Source: a virus. From it: a stretch of DNA of 33,072 nucleotides. The position numbers and the translations under genes were made by a program. The first letter of the stretch is position 1. Each line of letters starts with the position of its first letter. The notes under the pieces are model-generated. The model was given only the letters and a program-made list of their open reading frames with translations. It searched no databases and had not been told where the DNA came from. The stretch covers positions 1 to 33,072 of the IMG/VR virus record IMGVR_UViG_3300048929_000282; one strand, 5' to 3'. This document shows, piece after piece, positions 14,129 through 21,733 of this stretch.

Positions 14129-14476
14129 GTGAACCAGGGAATCCAGGTTTTGGCGTTGATGGCTGCGTTTACTGTTTCTGCGAGTGCAATTGCGGGGACG
14201 AAGGTGCATGCGGTCTCAAGCGAGGATTTCGGCGACGCCTGGCCGTTCACGGTCGACAGCGTCGACCTTTTATGCGACGGCCCATCACCCAAGGCTTTGG
14301 CAAGAACCGCTGACGGAACCGTCTATGCGTTAAACGGGAATGCGCGAAGGATCGCGAAAATCCGAGGATGGGCAGACGGGCAGGACATTACAAAGCCGAG
14401 CCCAACAATGCCGGCTGTAAAGATGGACTACAGCAACATTGTCGTACTCGCGCAGGACTTATGCCCGAAGCCTTGA
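14129..14476 (+). CDS. Secreted YebY/DUF2511-like protein, co-transcribed with the repressor
   Basis: The 115-aa product has a signal peptide (hydrophobic IQVLALMAAFTVSASAIAG, likely cut near residue 22). Its mature part matches the YebY/DUF2511 pattern: EDFGDAWPFTV, then LLCDG, then TVYALNGNARRIAKIRGW. Two cysteines (in LLCDG and DLCPKP) may form a disulfide in the periplasm. GTG 14129 has AAGGA 7 bases upstream, against 1 base for an upstream TTG. It starts 10 bases after the repressor stop, so it should be expressed in the lysogen. A lysogenic-conversion function is a reasonable guess; the molecular role of the family is poorly known. Confidence 0.8.
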   Translation: MNQGIQVLALMAAFTVSASAIAGTKVHAVSSEDFGDAWPFTVDSVDLLCDGPSPKALARTADGTVYALNGNARRIAKIRGWADGQDITKPSPTMPAVKMDYSNIVVLAQDLCPKP

Positions 14477-14542
14477 TCCATTTTCTGGAAGTTATTACGT
14501 AGGCTGGTGGCATACCTTCATACACTGACAATCCCTCGCTCC

Positions 14543-14587
14543 TCCGGGTGCTTTGGGTGGCACCTAGGTTGGTGCCGAGCACCCGGA
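14543..14587 (+). other. Strong nested hairpin in leader of the 53-aa ORF
   Basis: The outer stem CCGGGTGCT (14544-14552) pairs perfectly with AGCACCCGG (14578-14586). An inner stem GGCACC (14559-14564) pairs with GGTGCC (14571-14576). There is no T tract after it, so it is not a normal terminator. It ends 21 bases before the small ORF and could be a regulatory leader, a processing site or part of a small RNA. Confidence 0.6.
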
Positions 14588-14607
14588 TGTGTTGAAGGGA
14601 GTGACAC

Positions 14608-14769
14608 ATGTCGACGTATAACGATGTGCAGGTCAAGCAGTCCGAAAACGTAGTTGTCGAGGAGATGAATCAACGTGAGAGGTTGGTCTTGCAAATGTTC
14701 AGACAGTTAGATCAACAGCAACAAAAAGATATTTTGCGCTTTATCGAAGTTTTAACGGCTGCAAAATGA
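14608..14769 (+). CDS. 53-aa small phage protein
   Basis: The ORF runs from ATG 14608 to TGA 14767-14769, with AAGGGAG 5-6 bases upstream and a terminator directly after. The product begins MSTYNDVQVKQSENVVVEE and ends in two amphipathic helices (RERLVLQMFRQLDQQQQKD and ILRFIEVLTAAK). The end resembles the helical tails of small phage or XRE-type regulators, but there is no HTH. It is in the same direction as the repressor cassette and preceded by a stable hairpin. The function is unknown; a small regulator or interaction partner is possible. Confidence 0.75.
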   Translation: MSTYNDVQVKQSENVVVEEMNQRERLVLQMFRQLDQQQQKDILRFIEVLTAAK

Positions 14770-14775
14770 AGTGAG

Positions 14776-14797
14776 AACCCGGCATTGCCGGGTTTTT
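14776..14797 (+). terminator. Rho-independent terminator of the rightward cassette
   Basis: The 8-bp stem AACCCGGC/GCCGGGTT (14776-14783/14787-14794) has a 3-base loop and ends in five Ts. It lies 6 bases after the small ORF. It also faces the opposite-strand gene ending at 14804 and may end both transcripts. Confidence 0.9.
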
Positions 14798-14803
14798 AGT
14801 TTG

Positions 14804-15892
14804 TTATTTTTTTTGCAACATTGCTTCTATCAGTCTTATGTATTCTGGTGATGTTGAGTCATCTGTAAGGTTGTTGTTTGTTGGCTTGAATAAGGTTGAA
14901 TAAAAAAGCATCCTGACATCATCAGATTTTTCTACTTTTGTTTTTTCCATGGCGATGAATGTTCTGATCATAGTAGAACGTTCCAGTGCTTCAATTTCAA
15001 GCGCTAGATTGGTCATCATGAGTTTGACTAGAACTCGAATGAACCATATGGCTGAGGTGGTGGTTAAGATTAGAAGTGCAATTCCATATTTGTCAGTAGG
15101 TATGGGTATTTGAACTCCAGCAATTTCATGGAGTTCACTTTTGCTATATACCGTAAACACAAGCGATATTATAGTTAATATAAAGAGTATGGCCGCTCCG
15201 ATTATAATTTTCAAATATGTTTTCGCTTTTTTGTTGTGATTGAGTTCCCTTTCTTTCCAGTATTTTACCGGTTCTTCAGCTAGGATTTCGCTTGATGTCC
15301 CCTTTGTAATAGCAATTATTTCTTCTACTGATTCTTTGCACTTTTCTTCTAGTTGGTTTTTTGTGTTTTCAACAAATTCTTTGATTTTTTCGTCAGAACT
15401 TGCTGATATTTCGTTGAAGTTGTTAGTGAAAGAGTTTTCTGTGTTAGTTAGATGGTTCTTGAAGCTATCTTCAATCAACTTCAAGTCGGCGGTATACGAT
15501 TTTATGTAAGTTGTGTATTGATTTTGGAGTGTTGTTTCAAATATGTAGAGCACTATGCTGAGTTGGCCATTTTTTGCGAACTCAATTATTCTTTTTGGGT
15601 TGAAGTTTGATTCGTCATGGAAAGGGAGCGGTGTATTGCTTTGTATTAATATTATATTTCGAGTGTCGGTTAACCCCTGTAGAGCAACGTCTATAGCCTT
15701 TAGGTATTGGGAGACTAAGCCTATATTCTCGTCAGGGAATTCATCATTGTTGAGGCTTTTTTTCAAAGTGAAGTGAATTTTTGACCAAAACTCTTGCTCT
15801 TTCGTCAACCAGGGAAGCAGCTCGGTTTTATGCATCGTCTTGAAACGATCGATTCGTTCAACGTGATTCAAAGGAATATCTGCAGTCTGCAT
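14804..15892 (-). CDS. DUF6161-like membrane protein, AT-rich cargo gene
   Basis: The 362-aa product (from ATG 15892; a TTG at 15907 adds five residues) has a long, partly coiled-coil N-terminal half. There are two membrane segments (about residues 226-249, YLKIIIGAAILFILTIISLVFTVY, and 268-291) and a C-terminal cytoplasmic tail with ALEIEALERSTMIRTFIAME. A PVKYWKERELNHNKKAK motif precedes the first membrane segment. This layout and tail resemble the DUF6161 family, whose function I do not know. The gene is much richer in A+T than all neighbours and uses AT-ending codons, which suggests recent acquisition. It lies between tail gene D and the lysogeny cassette. An inner-membrane exclusion or defence role is inference. 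Confidence 0.8.
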   Translation of the reverse strand: MQTADIPLNHVERIDRFKTMHKTELLPWLTKEQEFWSKIHFTLKKSLNNDEFPDENIGLVSQYLKAIDVALQGLTDTRNIILIQSNTPLPFHDESNFNPKRIIEFAKNGQLSIVLYIFETTLQNQYTTYIKSYTADLKLIEDSFKNHLTNTENSFTNNFNEISASSDEKIKEFVENTKNQLEEKCKESVEEIIAITKGTSSEILAEEPVKYWKERELNHNKKAKTYLKIIIGAAILFILTIISLVFTVYSKSELHEIAGVQIPIPTDKYGIALLILTTTSAIWFIRVLVKLMMTNLALEIEALERSTMIRTFIAMEKTKVEKSDDVRMLFYSTLFKPTNNNLTDDSTSPEYIRLIEAMLQKK

Positions 15893-15973
15893 GTCCGTTA
15901 TGCTCAACTCTGTAGGTGTGATTCTGAAATGCTATCAAACCGTTGAGCTGAGCGGTTATGAATATTTACGGGC

Positions 15974-17233
15974 CTAGCTGTTTAATCGAGCTAATTCTCG
16001 GGTAACTGCAGCTTTTGCATTTTTTTGGCTGGCATACAGCCAGCGTAAGCGCTTAGGTTTCGTTTGATCTCCAGCCGTGACTATCTTCTCTTTGCCAGTT
16101 TTTTCGTCACGATAAAACGCGATAATCCCGGTGTGGTCCTCCTTATTCTCTTCCGCCAAGTCTTCAACATTGTCCTCCGGCAGCTTGCTTTCAAGTTCCA
16201 GACTCACCATGTAACCGCCGTCGGCGGTGAGACTGTGCTGCACGTTGCCGCCATACCAGATGATCTCGTCGATTTCCTCCTTCACGCCCTGGAGCGTGTA
16301 CGTCAACTCGGGGATCAGATCTGGCCGGCCCATTGCCAAGTTGTAGCTGAGCGTGGCGCTCCCACGTTGCAGTCGCCGGAACTCCGCCCGGGCTGCGCGC
16401 AGGGCCGACTGCTGGTCGCTGTAGGTGTGGCGCAGGTCCTTGAGGTTATCGCCGCTGCCGGCAATAGCCTCCTGTTTCTTGGCGCTATTGACGTCGTAGT
16501 AATAGGCGCGCACGCCGTCGTAGCTGTCGCGGTCCGCTTGCAGATAGCGGTGCTGGTCGCCGTCGGCACGGGTGAGGGTGATGTGTGGCAGGTCCAGGCC
16601 GCTTGCAGTCTTGCCACCGCCCGCCGGCAGGCACAGCAGGCAACCGGCTTTGACGCTGGCCACCGCATCGAATTCTTCGCCCAGGCGGCTGATCAGGTTT
16701 GCGTCGGATTCGTTGGCCTGGTCGAGCTGCAGGATGGGCAAACCGTCGAGCGCGCCGGCAATGGTGGCGCTGAGGCCGTTGCCGATGGCGATATCGCCCA
16801 GGACTTTGCCGAGGGTGGTGTTGCTCCAGCTGCGCTCGCGTTTGGTTTTCAGGCCCTTGCGCAGGTCTGCCGATCGAGCGCGGATGCTCAGCACATCCGG
16901 CGCGCCGCTGTGTTCGGTTTCGTCGACGGTATAGGTGCCTTTGTCCACCAGGCCGGTGTCGCTCCAACCCAGCCACAACCGCAACACCGCGCCCTTGGGC
17001 GGGATCGCGAGTAGGCCGTCATGGTCACTGAGAGTAATGCTGAGTTGGTCGGCCTCGACTCCGCGGTTGTCGGTCAGCTCCAGGCTCATCAGGCGCGGGC
17101 TGACCAGTTGCGCGATGTCCATGCCGTCGACGGTGAGCCTGAAGGCCGGCACGGGATAGGCCGCGTCACGGACATACTGCTCGGCGGTGCTGCGCACGTA
17201 GCCGGTGACTTTGGAAATGACCGATTCGATCAC
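15974..17233 (-). CDS. D: Tail protein D (phage late control gpD family)
   Basis: P2 gpD is the baseplate hub/tail protein needed for tail assembly, related to the gp27-like hub fold. The 419-aa product starts VIESVISKVTGYVRSTAEQYV and has PAFRLTVDGMDIAQLVSPRLMSLELTDNRGVEADQLSI, a family signature. Further on come LWLGWSDTGLVDKGTYTVDE and a ratio of strands typical of the hub. GTG 17233 overlaps the U stop as GTGA and has GAGG 6 bases upstream; an apparent N-terminal extension upstream is only out-of-frame U sequence. It is the last gene of the F-to-D late operon. Confidence 0.92.
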   Translation of the reverse strand: MIESVISKVTGYVRSTAEQYVRDAAYPVPAFRLTVDGMDIAQLVSPRLMSLELTDNRGVEADQLSITLSDHDGLLAIPPKGAVLRLWLGWSDTGLVDKGTYTVDETEHSGAPDVLSIRARSADLRKGLKTKRERSWSNTTLGKVLGDIAIGNGLSATIAGALDGLPILQLDQANESDANLISRLGEEFDAVASVKAGCLLCLPAGGGKTASGLDLPHITLTRADGDQHRYLQADRDSYDGVRAYYYDVNSAKKQEAIAGSGDNLKDLRHTYSDQQSALRAARAEFRRLQRGSATLSYNLAMGRPDLIPELTYTLQGVKEEIDEIIWYGGNVQHSLTADGGYMVSLELESKLPEDNVEDLAEENKEDHTGIIAFYRDEKTGKEKIVTAGDQTKPKRLRWLYASQKNAKAAVTRELARLNS

Positions 17234-17670
17234 AGCAGGCCTCGCAGGATGTTGACACCGATGCTGGTAGCCGTGCCGAGCAGGTCGATGCGGTCGTCGT
17301 CGGTACGCTTCAGGCTCAGGGTGAACTCGATGCGCCGTGGGGTGCCGTCGCTGAAAAAGATGGTCTTGGTCTCGCTCATGCTTTCGATCACCCACAGGCC
17401 GTAGATCCGACCGCTGCCCTCGACCATGGGCCATGCCTTGCCGGTATTTGCCATCAGGCGGAGTGTGTCAAGGCTGAGGGAGCTGCCTGCCAGCTCCGGG
17501 AGGATGATGCCGGGGAGGGTGATAGCGTCTTCGCCACGGCCGACGAATTGCCGCGCGGGAGCGGCGCCGATGCGGTTGTTGCTGGCGTGGCGCCAATCGG
17601 TTTGGCGTTGCAGCTCCTGGTAGGCGGCGGTTCTGAGGCTGAACACGAACATGCCGAGGGCCATCATCAT
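17230..17670 (-). CDS. U: Tail protein U
   Basis: gpU is a P2-type tail completion protein acting at the tail end. The 146-aa product starts MMMALGMFVFSLRTAAYQELQRQTDWRHAS and has VGRGEDAITLPGIILPELAG and KAWPMVEGSGRIYGLWVIESM, the usual P2 gpU pattern, then GTPRRIEFTLSLKR. Three ATGs in a row (17670, 17667, 17664) make the exact start ambiguous. It lies between T and D in the P2 order. Confidence 0.92.
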   Translation of the reverse strand: MMMALGMFVFSLRTAAYQELQRQTDWRHASNNRIGAAPARQFVGRGEDAITLPGIILPELAGSSLSLDTLRLMANTGKAWPMVEGSGRIYGLWVIESMSETKTIFFSDGTPRRIEFTLSLKRTDDDRIDLLGTATSIGVNILRGLL

Positions 17671-17675
17671 GGTGG

Positions 17676-20657
17676 TTATTCCAGGTCAGAAAGTTTGCTG
17701 CGCTGACGCGCTTTCTTTTCGTTTTCGATGCGGGCCAGCATGGCGCGCACGCTCTTTTCCAGGCTTTGCAGGTCTGTGCCAGGCCCGGCGGTGATGGAGA
17801 ATTCGTAGATGTCGTGGCTGTCGTAAACGGCTGCGGCGGGCGCACTGCTGATAGGTGGCGTGTTATCCACGGCAAACGCCGGCATGGCGGTGGCGCCCAG
17901 GGCCAAGGTGCCGGCGGCGGTCAGCTGTTTGCTCATGCTGGTCAGCGCGTTCAGCGGGCCTTTCTGCCCACCTTCCAGGCCTTGGGTGAGGCCGGCCATG
18001 GTGAACCCACCCAGCTCCGCGAACACCCGTGACGGGCTGTGGATGCCGAGCTTTTCCTTGAACCAACCGATGCTGGCGTCGCCAATCGAGCTGATGGTGT
18101 CTTTGACGGCGCCGAGACCGGCTGTCAGCCCATTGATCAGACCATTCACGATCATGCTGCCGAACTCGGTGAATTTCCCTGGCAGTTCCACGCCGAAGTA
18201 GTTCATAACCCCGGAAAAGGCCTGGTAGAACAAGCCAAGCGGACTGAAGTTAGTGATCAACTGAAGAATGCCAGAGAGGCCCTGGTCAAAGCTGGTCTTG
18301 ATGTTTGCCCACAAATTGACGGCGCCGGTGGCGATTGAGCTGATGCTCTGCAGCAGCGTCATGATCATGTTGCCGAAGGCTGCGCCGAACCGCTGCCCCA
18401 TCGATTGGGCCGCGCCGCCGACGTCGTCGACCGGTTTCAACAGGTCACTGAACCAACCAATGAGACCGCTGATGCCGGCGGAGATCATGTCGAACAGTGG
18501 TTTTACGATGCTGCCAAGCAGCCGCAACGCAGTCCCCACAACAGGTATGGAATAGGCGGCTTTCGCCAGACTGCTCAACAGCCCGCCAAATTTACTGAAT
18601 CCACTGAGTACGGGTTGCAGGGCTGCGGTAAGCCCTTGCCAGAAGCCGAGGAAGAAACCTTTTATCGGTTTCCAGTATTTGTAAACAAGGAAACCAGCTG
18701 CGATGAGGGCTGCAATTGCTGCCATCAACCAGCCAATGGGTGTTGCCAGGATCGCGGTGCCGATTGTGCTGACAGCACCACCCAGTGTGGTAGCGAACAG
18801 ACGGGCTCCCTGGGCCAACATAGGGAACACGTTGCGAGCCAACCCGCCCAGCGTGGGGAGCAACCGGCCGAGCATTTTGGTGATGCCTCCACCCTGGAGA
18901 CCGAACATGGTCATGCCGTAGCGCAGCACTGCGAACGGTCCCAGCATGCTCGCCATGGTCAACGCCAGGCCACCAAACACGAATGCCAGCGCGGCGATCG
19001 CGGCCACGACCTTGACCAGGCCGCCGGCCAATTTCGGATTCTCCCGGGCCCAGGCTCCGATGCTGTTTGCGATCTCGCCCAGGGTTTTGATCAGGTCCTT
19101 TAGCTCCGGCGCAACGGCCGCGCCGAAATCTGCCATGGCGTTGGTGAAGCTGCCTTCAGCGGCTTCCATGATGTTGGTCAGGGTGTTGAGCTGTTCGTTG
19201 ACGCGGGTACGCAGATCGGCCTGAGTTTTCAGCTTCTGTTGGACCTCCTGGTATCCGGCCAGCCCCTTGTTCATCATGGTGTTCAACGTGGTCAGGGTTT
19301 CAGCGTCATCCCCGAACAGCTTCTTGATGATGGCGTTGCGGTCAACGTCGTTGAAGGCCTTGAGCTTTTCAACCTGGGCATACAGGTTCTCCAGACCGGC
19401 AAAGTTTCCCTTGTCGTCGGTGAACTTGAAGGACACGCCAGTATTGCCACCGGCCGCGATCTTGTTGGCGCTATTGACGTGGTCCCCATCCAGCCCTGCC
19501 TGGAATATTTTGCGGAAGGCGTTGCCGGCGGAACCGCCCTCCATGCCGGCTTGGTCCATCATGATCAGCAGCGGCGCCAGTTCCTTGGCTGCATCGATCC
19601 CTGACTTCTTGATGACGTCCATCACTGGGGCGATTTTGCTGAAGCCCTGGAGCATGTTGCCTGGGTCAACACCGGCATAGAACCCGCGCTGGATGGTGTC
19701 CATCAGGCCCATCATGTCTTTTTCAGTGGTGCGAGTGGCGTCCTGCATCTTGGCGGCAAATTCCGCCGCCTCAGTGGCTTCCATCTTCAACTGAACGCCC
19801 AGGTACGCGGCCGCCTCACCCGTGCCGCCGAGGATGCTTTGTGCGCTCAGGCCCTGACGCCGAAGCATGGTCATCATGTTCTGGAAGTCAGCCGTGGTGC
19901 CTGGCAAGCGGTCGCCCAGCTTGGTGGCCAGGTCGGTGATCTTCTGGAAGTCCTCCGAGACCTTGCTGGTGTCGTCCATCATCGACACCTTGAGCTGTGT
20001 GGCGGAGTCCTCATTGGGCGCGAAGGCTTTGACTGCGGCGGCAATCGGTCGGGTTGCTGCATAGCCCACGCCCAGCCCTGCGGCGCCGTTCACCGCGAGG
20101 TTGCCGGCGGCGCGCTGTGATTTCTCCATCAGGTTACGGGCTGCTGCGGCCTTCTTGTGCTGTGCGCTCAGTTCATTCAGACGCTGACTTTGCGTGCTGA
20201 TACTGGCGTTGGTCGCGCCGATCTGCTCGCGCAACTGACGTTCATGGCTACCAAGGTTCTTGGTGCTGATGCCGGCGTCATAGAGTTTTGAGCGCAGGCC
20301 TTGCAACTGCACGTTCTGCTGTTGGTGCTGCTGCTTGAGCCGCTGGGCCTCGCGCACCGCTGCTTGAAAGCTCCTGGTCATCGCCCTGGTCGGCGCGTCG
20401 GTCGCGGCGAGTTCCTGGCTGAGGGATTTGACTCGATCGCGTGCAGCGGTGAGTGACGCGCCGGTTTGTTCAGCGGCTGCCCGCTGAGCCCGCCAGGCGC
20501 TGACATCTTTCTGCTGGGAGGTGAGTTCTTTCAGGCGGTCGCGAGCAGCCTTGAGGGCGCCTGCGGTCTCAATGCCCCCTTCGCTGATGTGCTTCAGCGG
20601 GCGGGTGGCCTTGTCGATGGTACTGAGCAGCACCTGTAGTCGCAGATCATTTGCCAT
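17676..20657 (-). CDS. T: Tail tape measure protein T
   Basis: gpT sets tail length and helps DNA ejection. The 993-aa product has an N-terminal coiled coil (about 30-185), a core resembling TP901-type tape measure proteins (about 215-460, including FGDDAETL 448-455), hydrophobic segments (about 543-665) and a C-terminal part with LGIHSPSRVFAELGGFTMAGLTQGL, a common tape-measure motif. GGAG lies 8 bases before the ATG. It overlaps the end of E' by 11 bases, as in P2. The size predicts a P2-like contractile tail, somewhat longer than P2's, whose gpT is about 815 aa from memory. Confidence 0.95.
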   Translation of the reverse strand: MANDLRLQVLLSTIDKATRPLKHISEGGIETAGALKAARDRLKELTSQQKDVSAWRAQRAAAEQTGASLTAARDRVKSLSQELAATDAPTRAMTRSFQAAVREAQRLKQQHQQQNVQLQGLRSKLYDAGISTKNLGSHERQLREQIGATNASISTQSQRLNELSAQHKKAAAARNLMEKSQRAAGNLAVNGAAGLGVGYAATRPIAAAVKAFAPNEDSATQLKVSMMDDTSKVSEDFQKITDLATKLGDRLPGTTADFQNMMTMLRRQGLSAQSILGGTGEAAAYLGVQLKMEATEAAEFAAKMQDATRTTEKDMMGLMDTIQRGFYAGVDPGNMLQGFSKIAPVMDVIKKSGIDAAKELAPLLIMMDQAGMEGGSAGNAFRKIFQAGLDGDHVNSANKIAAGGNTGVSFKFTDDKGNFAGLENLYAQVEKLKAFNDVDRNAIIKKLFGDDAETLTTLNTMMNKGLAGYQEVQQKLKTQADLRTRVNEQLNTLTNIMEAAEGSFTNAMADFGAAVAPELKDLIKTLGEIANSIGAWARENPKLAGGLVKVVAAIAALAFVFGGLALTMASMLGPFAVLRYGMTMFGLQGGGITKMLGRLLPTLGGLARNVFPMLAQGARLFATTLGGAVSTIGTAILATPIGWLMAAIAALIAAGFLVYKYWKPIKGFFLGFWQGLTAALQPVLSGFSKFGGLLSSLAKAAYSIPVVGTALRLLGSIVKPLFDMISAGISGLIGWFSDLLKPVDDVGGAAQSMGQRFGAAFGNMIMTLLQSISSIATGAVNLWANIKTSFDQGLSGILQLITNFSPLGLFYQAFSGVMNYFGVELPGKFTEFGSMIVNGLINGLTAGLGAVKDTISSIGDASIGWFKEKLGIHSPSRVFAELGGFTMAGLTQGLEGGQKGPLNALTSMSKQLTAAGTLALGATAMPAFAVDNTPPISSAPAAAVYDSHDIYEFSITAGPGTDLQSLEKSVRAMLARIENEKKARQRSKLSDLE

Positions 20658-21110
20658 CGGTCGAACTCCGCACCCTGGCGCGCTCGCGCCATTCCATCAG
20701 CTCTTGCAGGCCCAACTGATCCATATCAGCCGGTGCCCAGTGAAAAACCACGGCCAGGTCGGCCATGGCGTCGTCTACGCAACGAGGGATGCGTCCGTCT
20801 TCATCGATTTCTGTAGCAAAAAACCGCACACCTTGGTGCCGAGTGCGAACAGATCGGCAGGGTCCATCGACGTGACTTCGACGGCAGTGAGTGTCGGGTT
20901 ACTGATGCGCGGCACGACCTTCACCAGGCTGTTGACGTCGATTTGCAGCAGTTCGGCCAGGCTCACACCGCGCAGCTCGCCCGCGTTGGGTTTGCGCAGG
21001 GTGATGCTGTTGATGGTGGTGGTGCCACGGCGGATCGGCGTGTCGAGGATTACGGTGTTGTCGTCGGCCAGTGGCTTAACTTCAGCTTCGTCGGTACCTG
21101 CGGTTTTCAT
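20647..21110 (-). CDS. E': Tail assembly fusion E+E' made by -1 frameshift
   Basis: At 20823-20817 (minus) the 0-frame reads xxT-TTT-TTG. A -1 slip there joins the first 98 residues of E to a further 56 residues (ATEIDEDGRIPRCVDDAMADLAVVFHWAPADMDQL...). The extension is P2 gpE'-like (GpE family). It cannot start well on its own: it has only a GTG at 20829 without a proper ribosome site. P2 makes E+E' by the same slip at T-TTT-TTG. Both forms act as tape-measure chaperones during tail assembly. Confidence 0.85.
20775..21110 (-). CDS. E: Tail assembly protein E
   Basis: This is the unshifted product, 111 aa, with KPLADDNTVILDTPIRRGTTTINSITLRKPNAGELRGVSLAELLQIDVNSL. It is the P2 gpE family found before the tape measure gene in myoviruses. 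It should coat the tape measure protein during tail assembly with the E+E' form. GGAG lies 7 bases before ATG 21110. Confidence 0.93.
   Translation of the reverse strand: MKTAGTDEAEVKPLADDNTVILDTPIRRGTTTINSITLRKPNAGELRGVSLAELLQIDVNSLVKVVPRISNPTLTAVEVTSMDPADLFALGTKVCGFLLQKSMKTDASLVA
20817..20823 (-). promoter_or_regulatory. T-TTT-TTG slippery site for E/E' frameshift
   Basis: The minus-strand heptamer TTTTTTG is in the right phase (G-G-T, T-T-T, T-T-G codons of E) for a canonical X-XXY-YYZ -1 slip. The next codons in -1 frame continue into E'. Confidence 0.88.
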
Positions 21111-21160
21111 GGGTATAGCTCCGGGTGATGGGTGAACGGGTTCTTGGGTGGGGTGGGTGG

Positions 21161-21676
21161 TCAGAAGCCCAGGGCGTTGCGCTGTTTCTCCAGCATGTCG
21201 ACGCCGTTGACCTTCTCGATGAAGTTGAGCAAGTCGATCTCGATGATCTCTTCGTTGTCGACGGTCAACTTGTAGTAGGTGCAGGTTGTGGTCATCGAAT
21301 GCTCGGTGTCTTCCCCTGGTGTGGCATCACCCATTTCGATGGTCTCGTGACGTCCGCGCACAACGATTTCCACAGCACTGATTTCGGCCGTGTCGTCCTG
21401 CTCAAAGGCCCCGGTAAAGCGAAGGGCAACGCCCGAGGCGTTCACCATGCCGAACTGTTTCAGGCTGATCAGATCGAGGCCGCCGGTCTTCCATTCGAAC
21501 TGGATGCCGTCATCGGAAAAGCCCAGGTCAGCCTTGACCGGGCCGTTCATGCCGCCGCCGCGATAGGCTTCCATCTTGCGGCCGAGGGCGGGCAGGGTGA
21601 CGGACTTCACCACGCCCCTGTAGATGTTGCCGTCGTTGAACAGCATGAGGTTCTTGAGTTTGCGAGGCAGGGCCAT
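21161..21676 (-). CDS. FII: Major tail tube protein FII
   Basis: gpFII forms the inner tube of the contractile tail. The 171-aa product begins MALPRKLKNLMLFNDGNIYRGVVKSVTLPALGRKMEAYRGGGMNGPVKADLGFSDDGIQFEW, the classic P2 gpFII start, and ends DLLNFIEKVNGVDMLEKQRNALGF. ATG 21676 is preferred over an upstream in-frame ATG because homology starts there and GGAG precedes it by 9-10 bases. It lies between sheath and E as in P2. Confidence 0.95.
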   Translation of the reverse strand: MALPRKLKNLMLFNDGNIYRGVVKSVTLPALGRKMEAYRGGGMNGPVKADLGFSDDGIQFEWKTGGLDLISLKQFGMVNASGVALRFTGAFEQDDTAEISAVEIVVRGRHETIEMGDATPGEDTEHSMTTTCTYYKLTVDNEEIIEIDLLNFIEKVNGVDMLEKQRNALGF

Positions 21677-21710
21677 GGCGGTGTTCTCCGGCATTCGGGT
21701 TCTGGGTGAA

Positions 21711-21726
21711 CTCCCCTTGCGGGGAG
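21711..21726. other. Short stable hairpin between FI and FII
   Basis: CTCCCC/GGGGAG with a TTGC loop lies between sheath and tube genes. There is no T tract, so full termination is unlikely. It may affect the relative expression or stability of the two messages. Confidence 0.35.
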
Positions 21727-21733
21727 GCCCGGT

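Noticed and set aside
15938-15957. AACCG...CGGTT hairpin after tail gene D as a terminator
   Set aside because: The stem is only seven pairs with a G-T pair and lacks a T run; at best it is a weak terminator, so it is not listed.
16064-17014. Long plus-strand frame opposite tail gene D
   Set aside because: It is entirely antisense to a conserved late gene and has no features of its own.
21711-21726. Hairpin between FI and FII as a terminator
   Set aside because: There is no T tract after it, and FII, E and T downstream must be transcribed; it may only attenuate.
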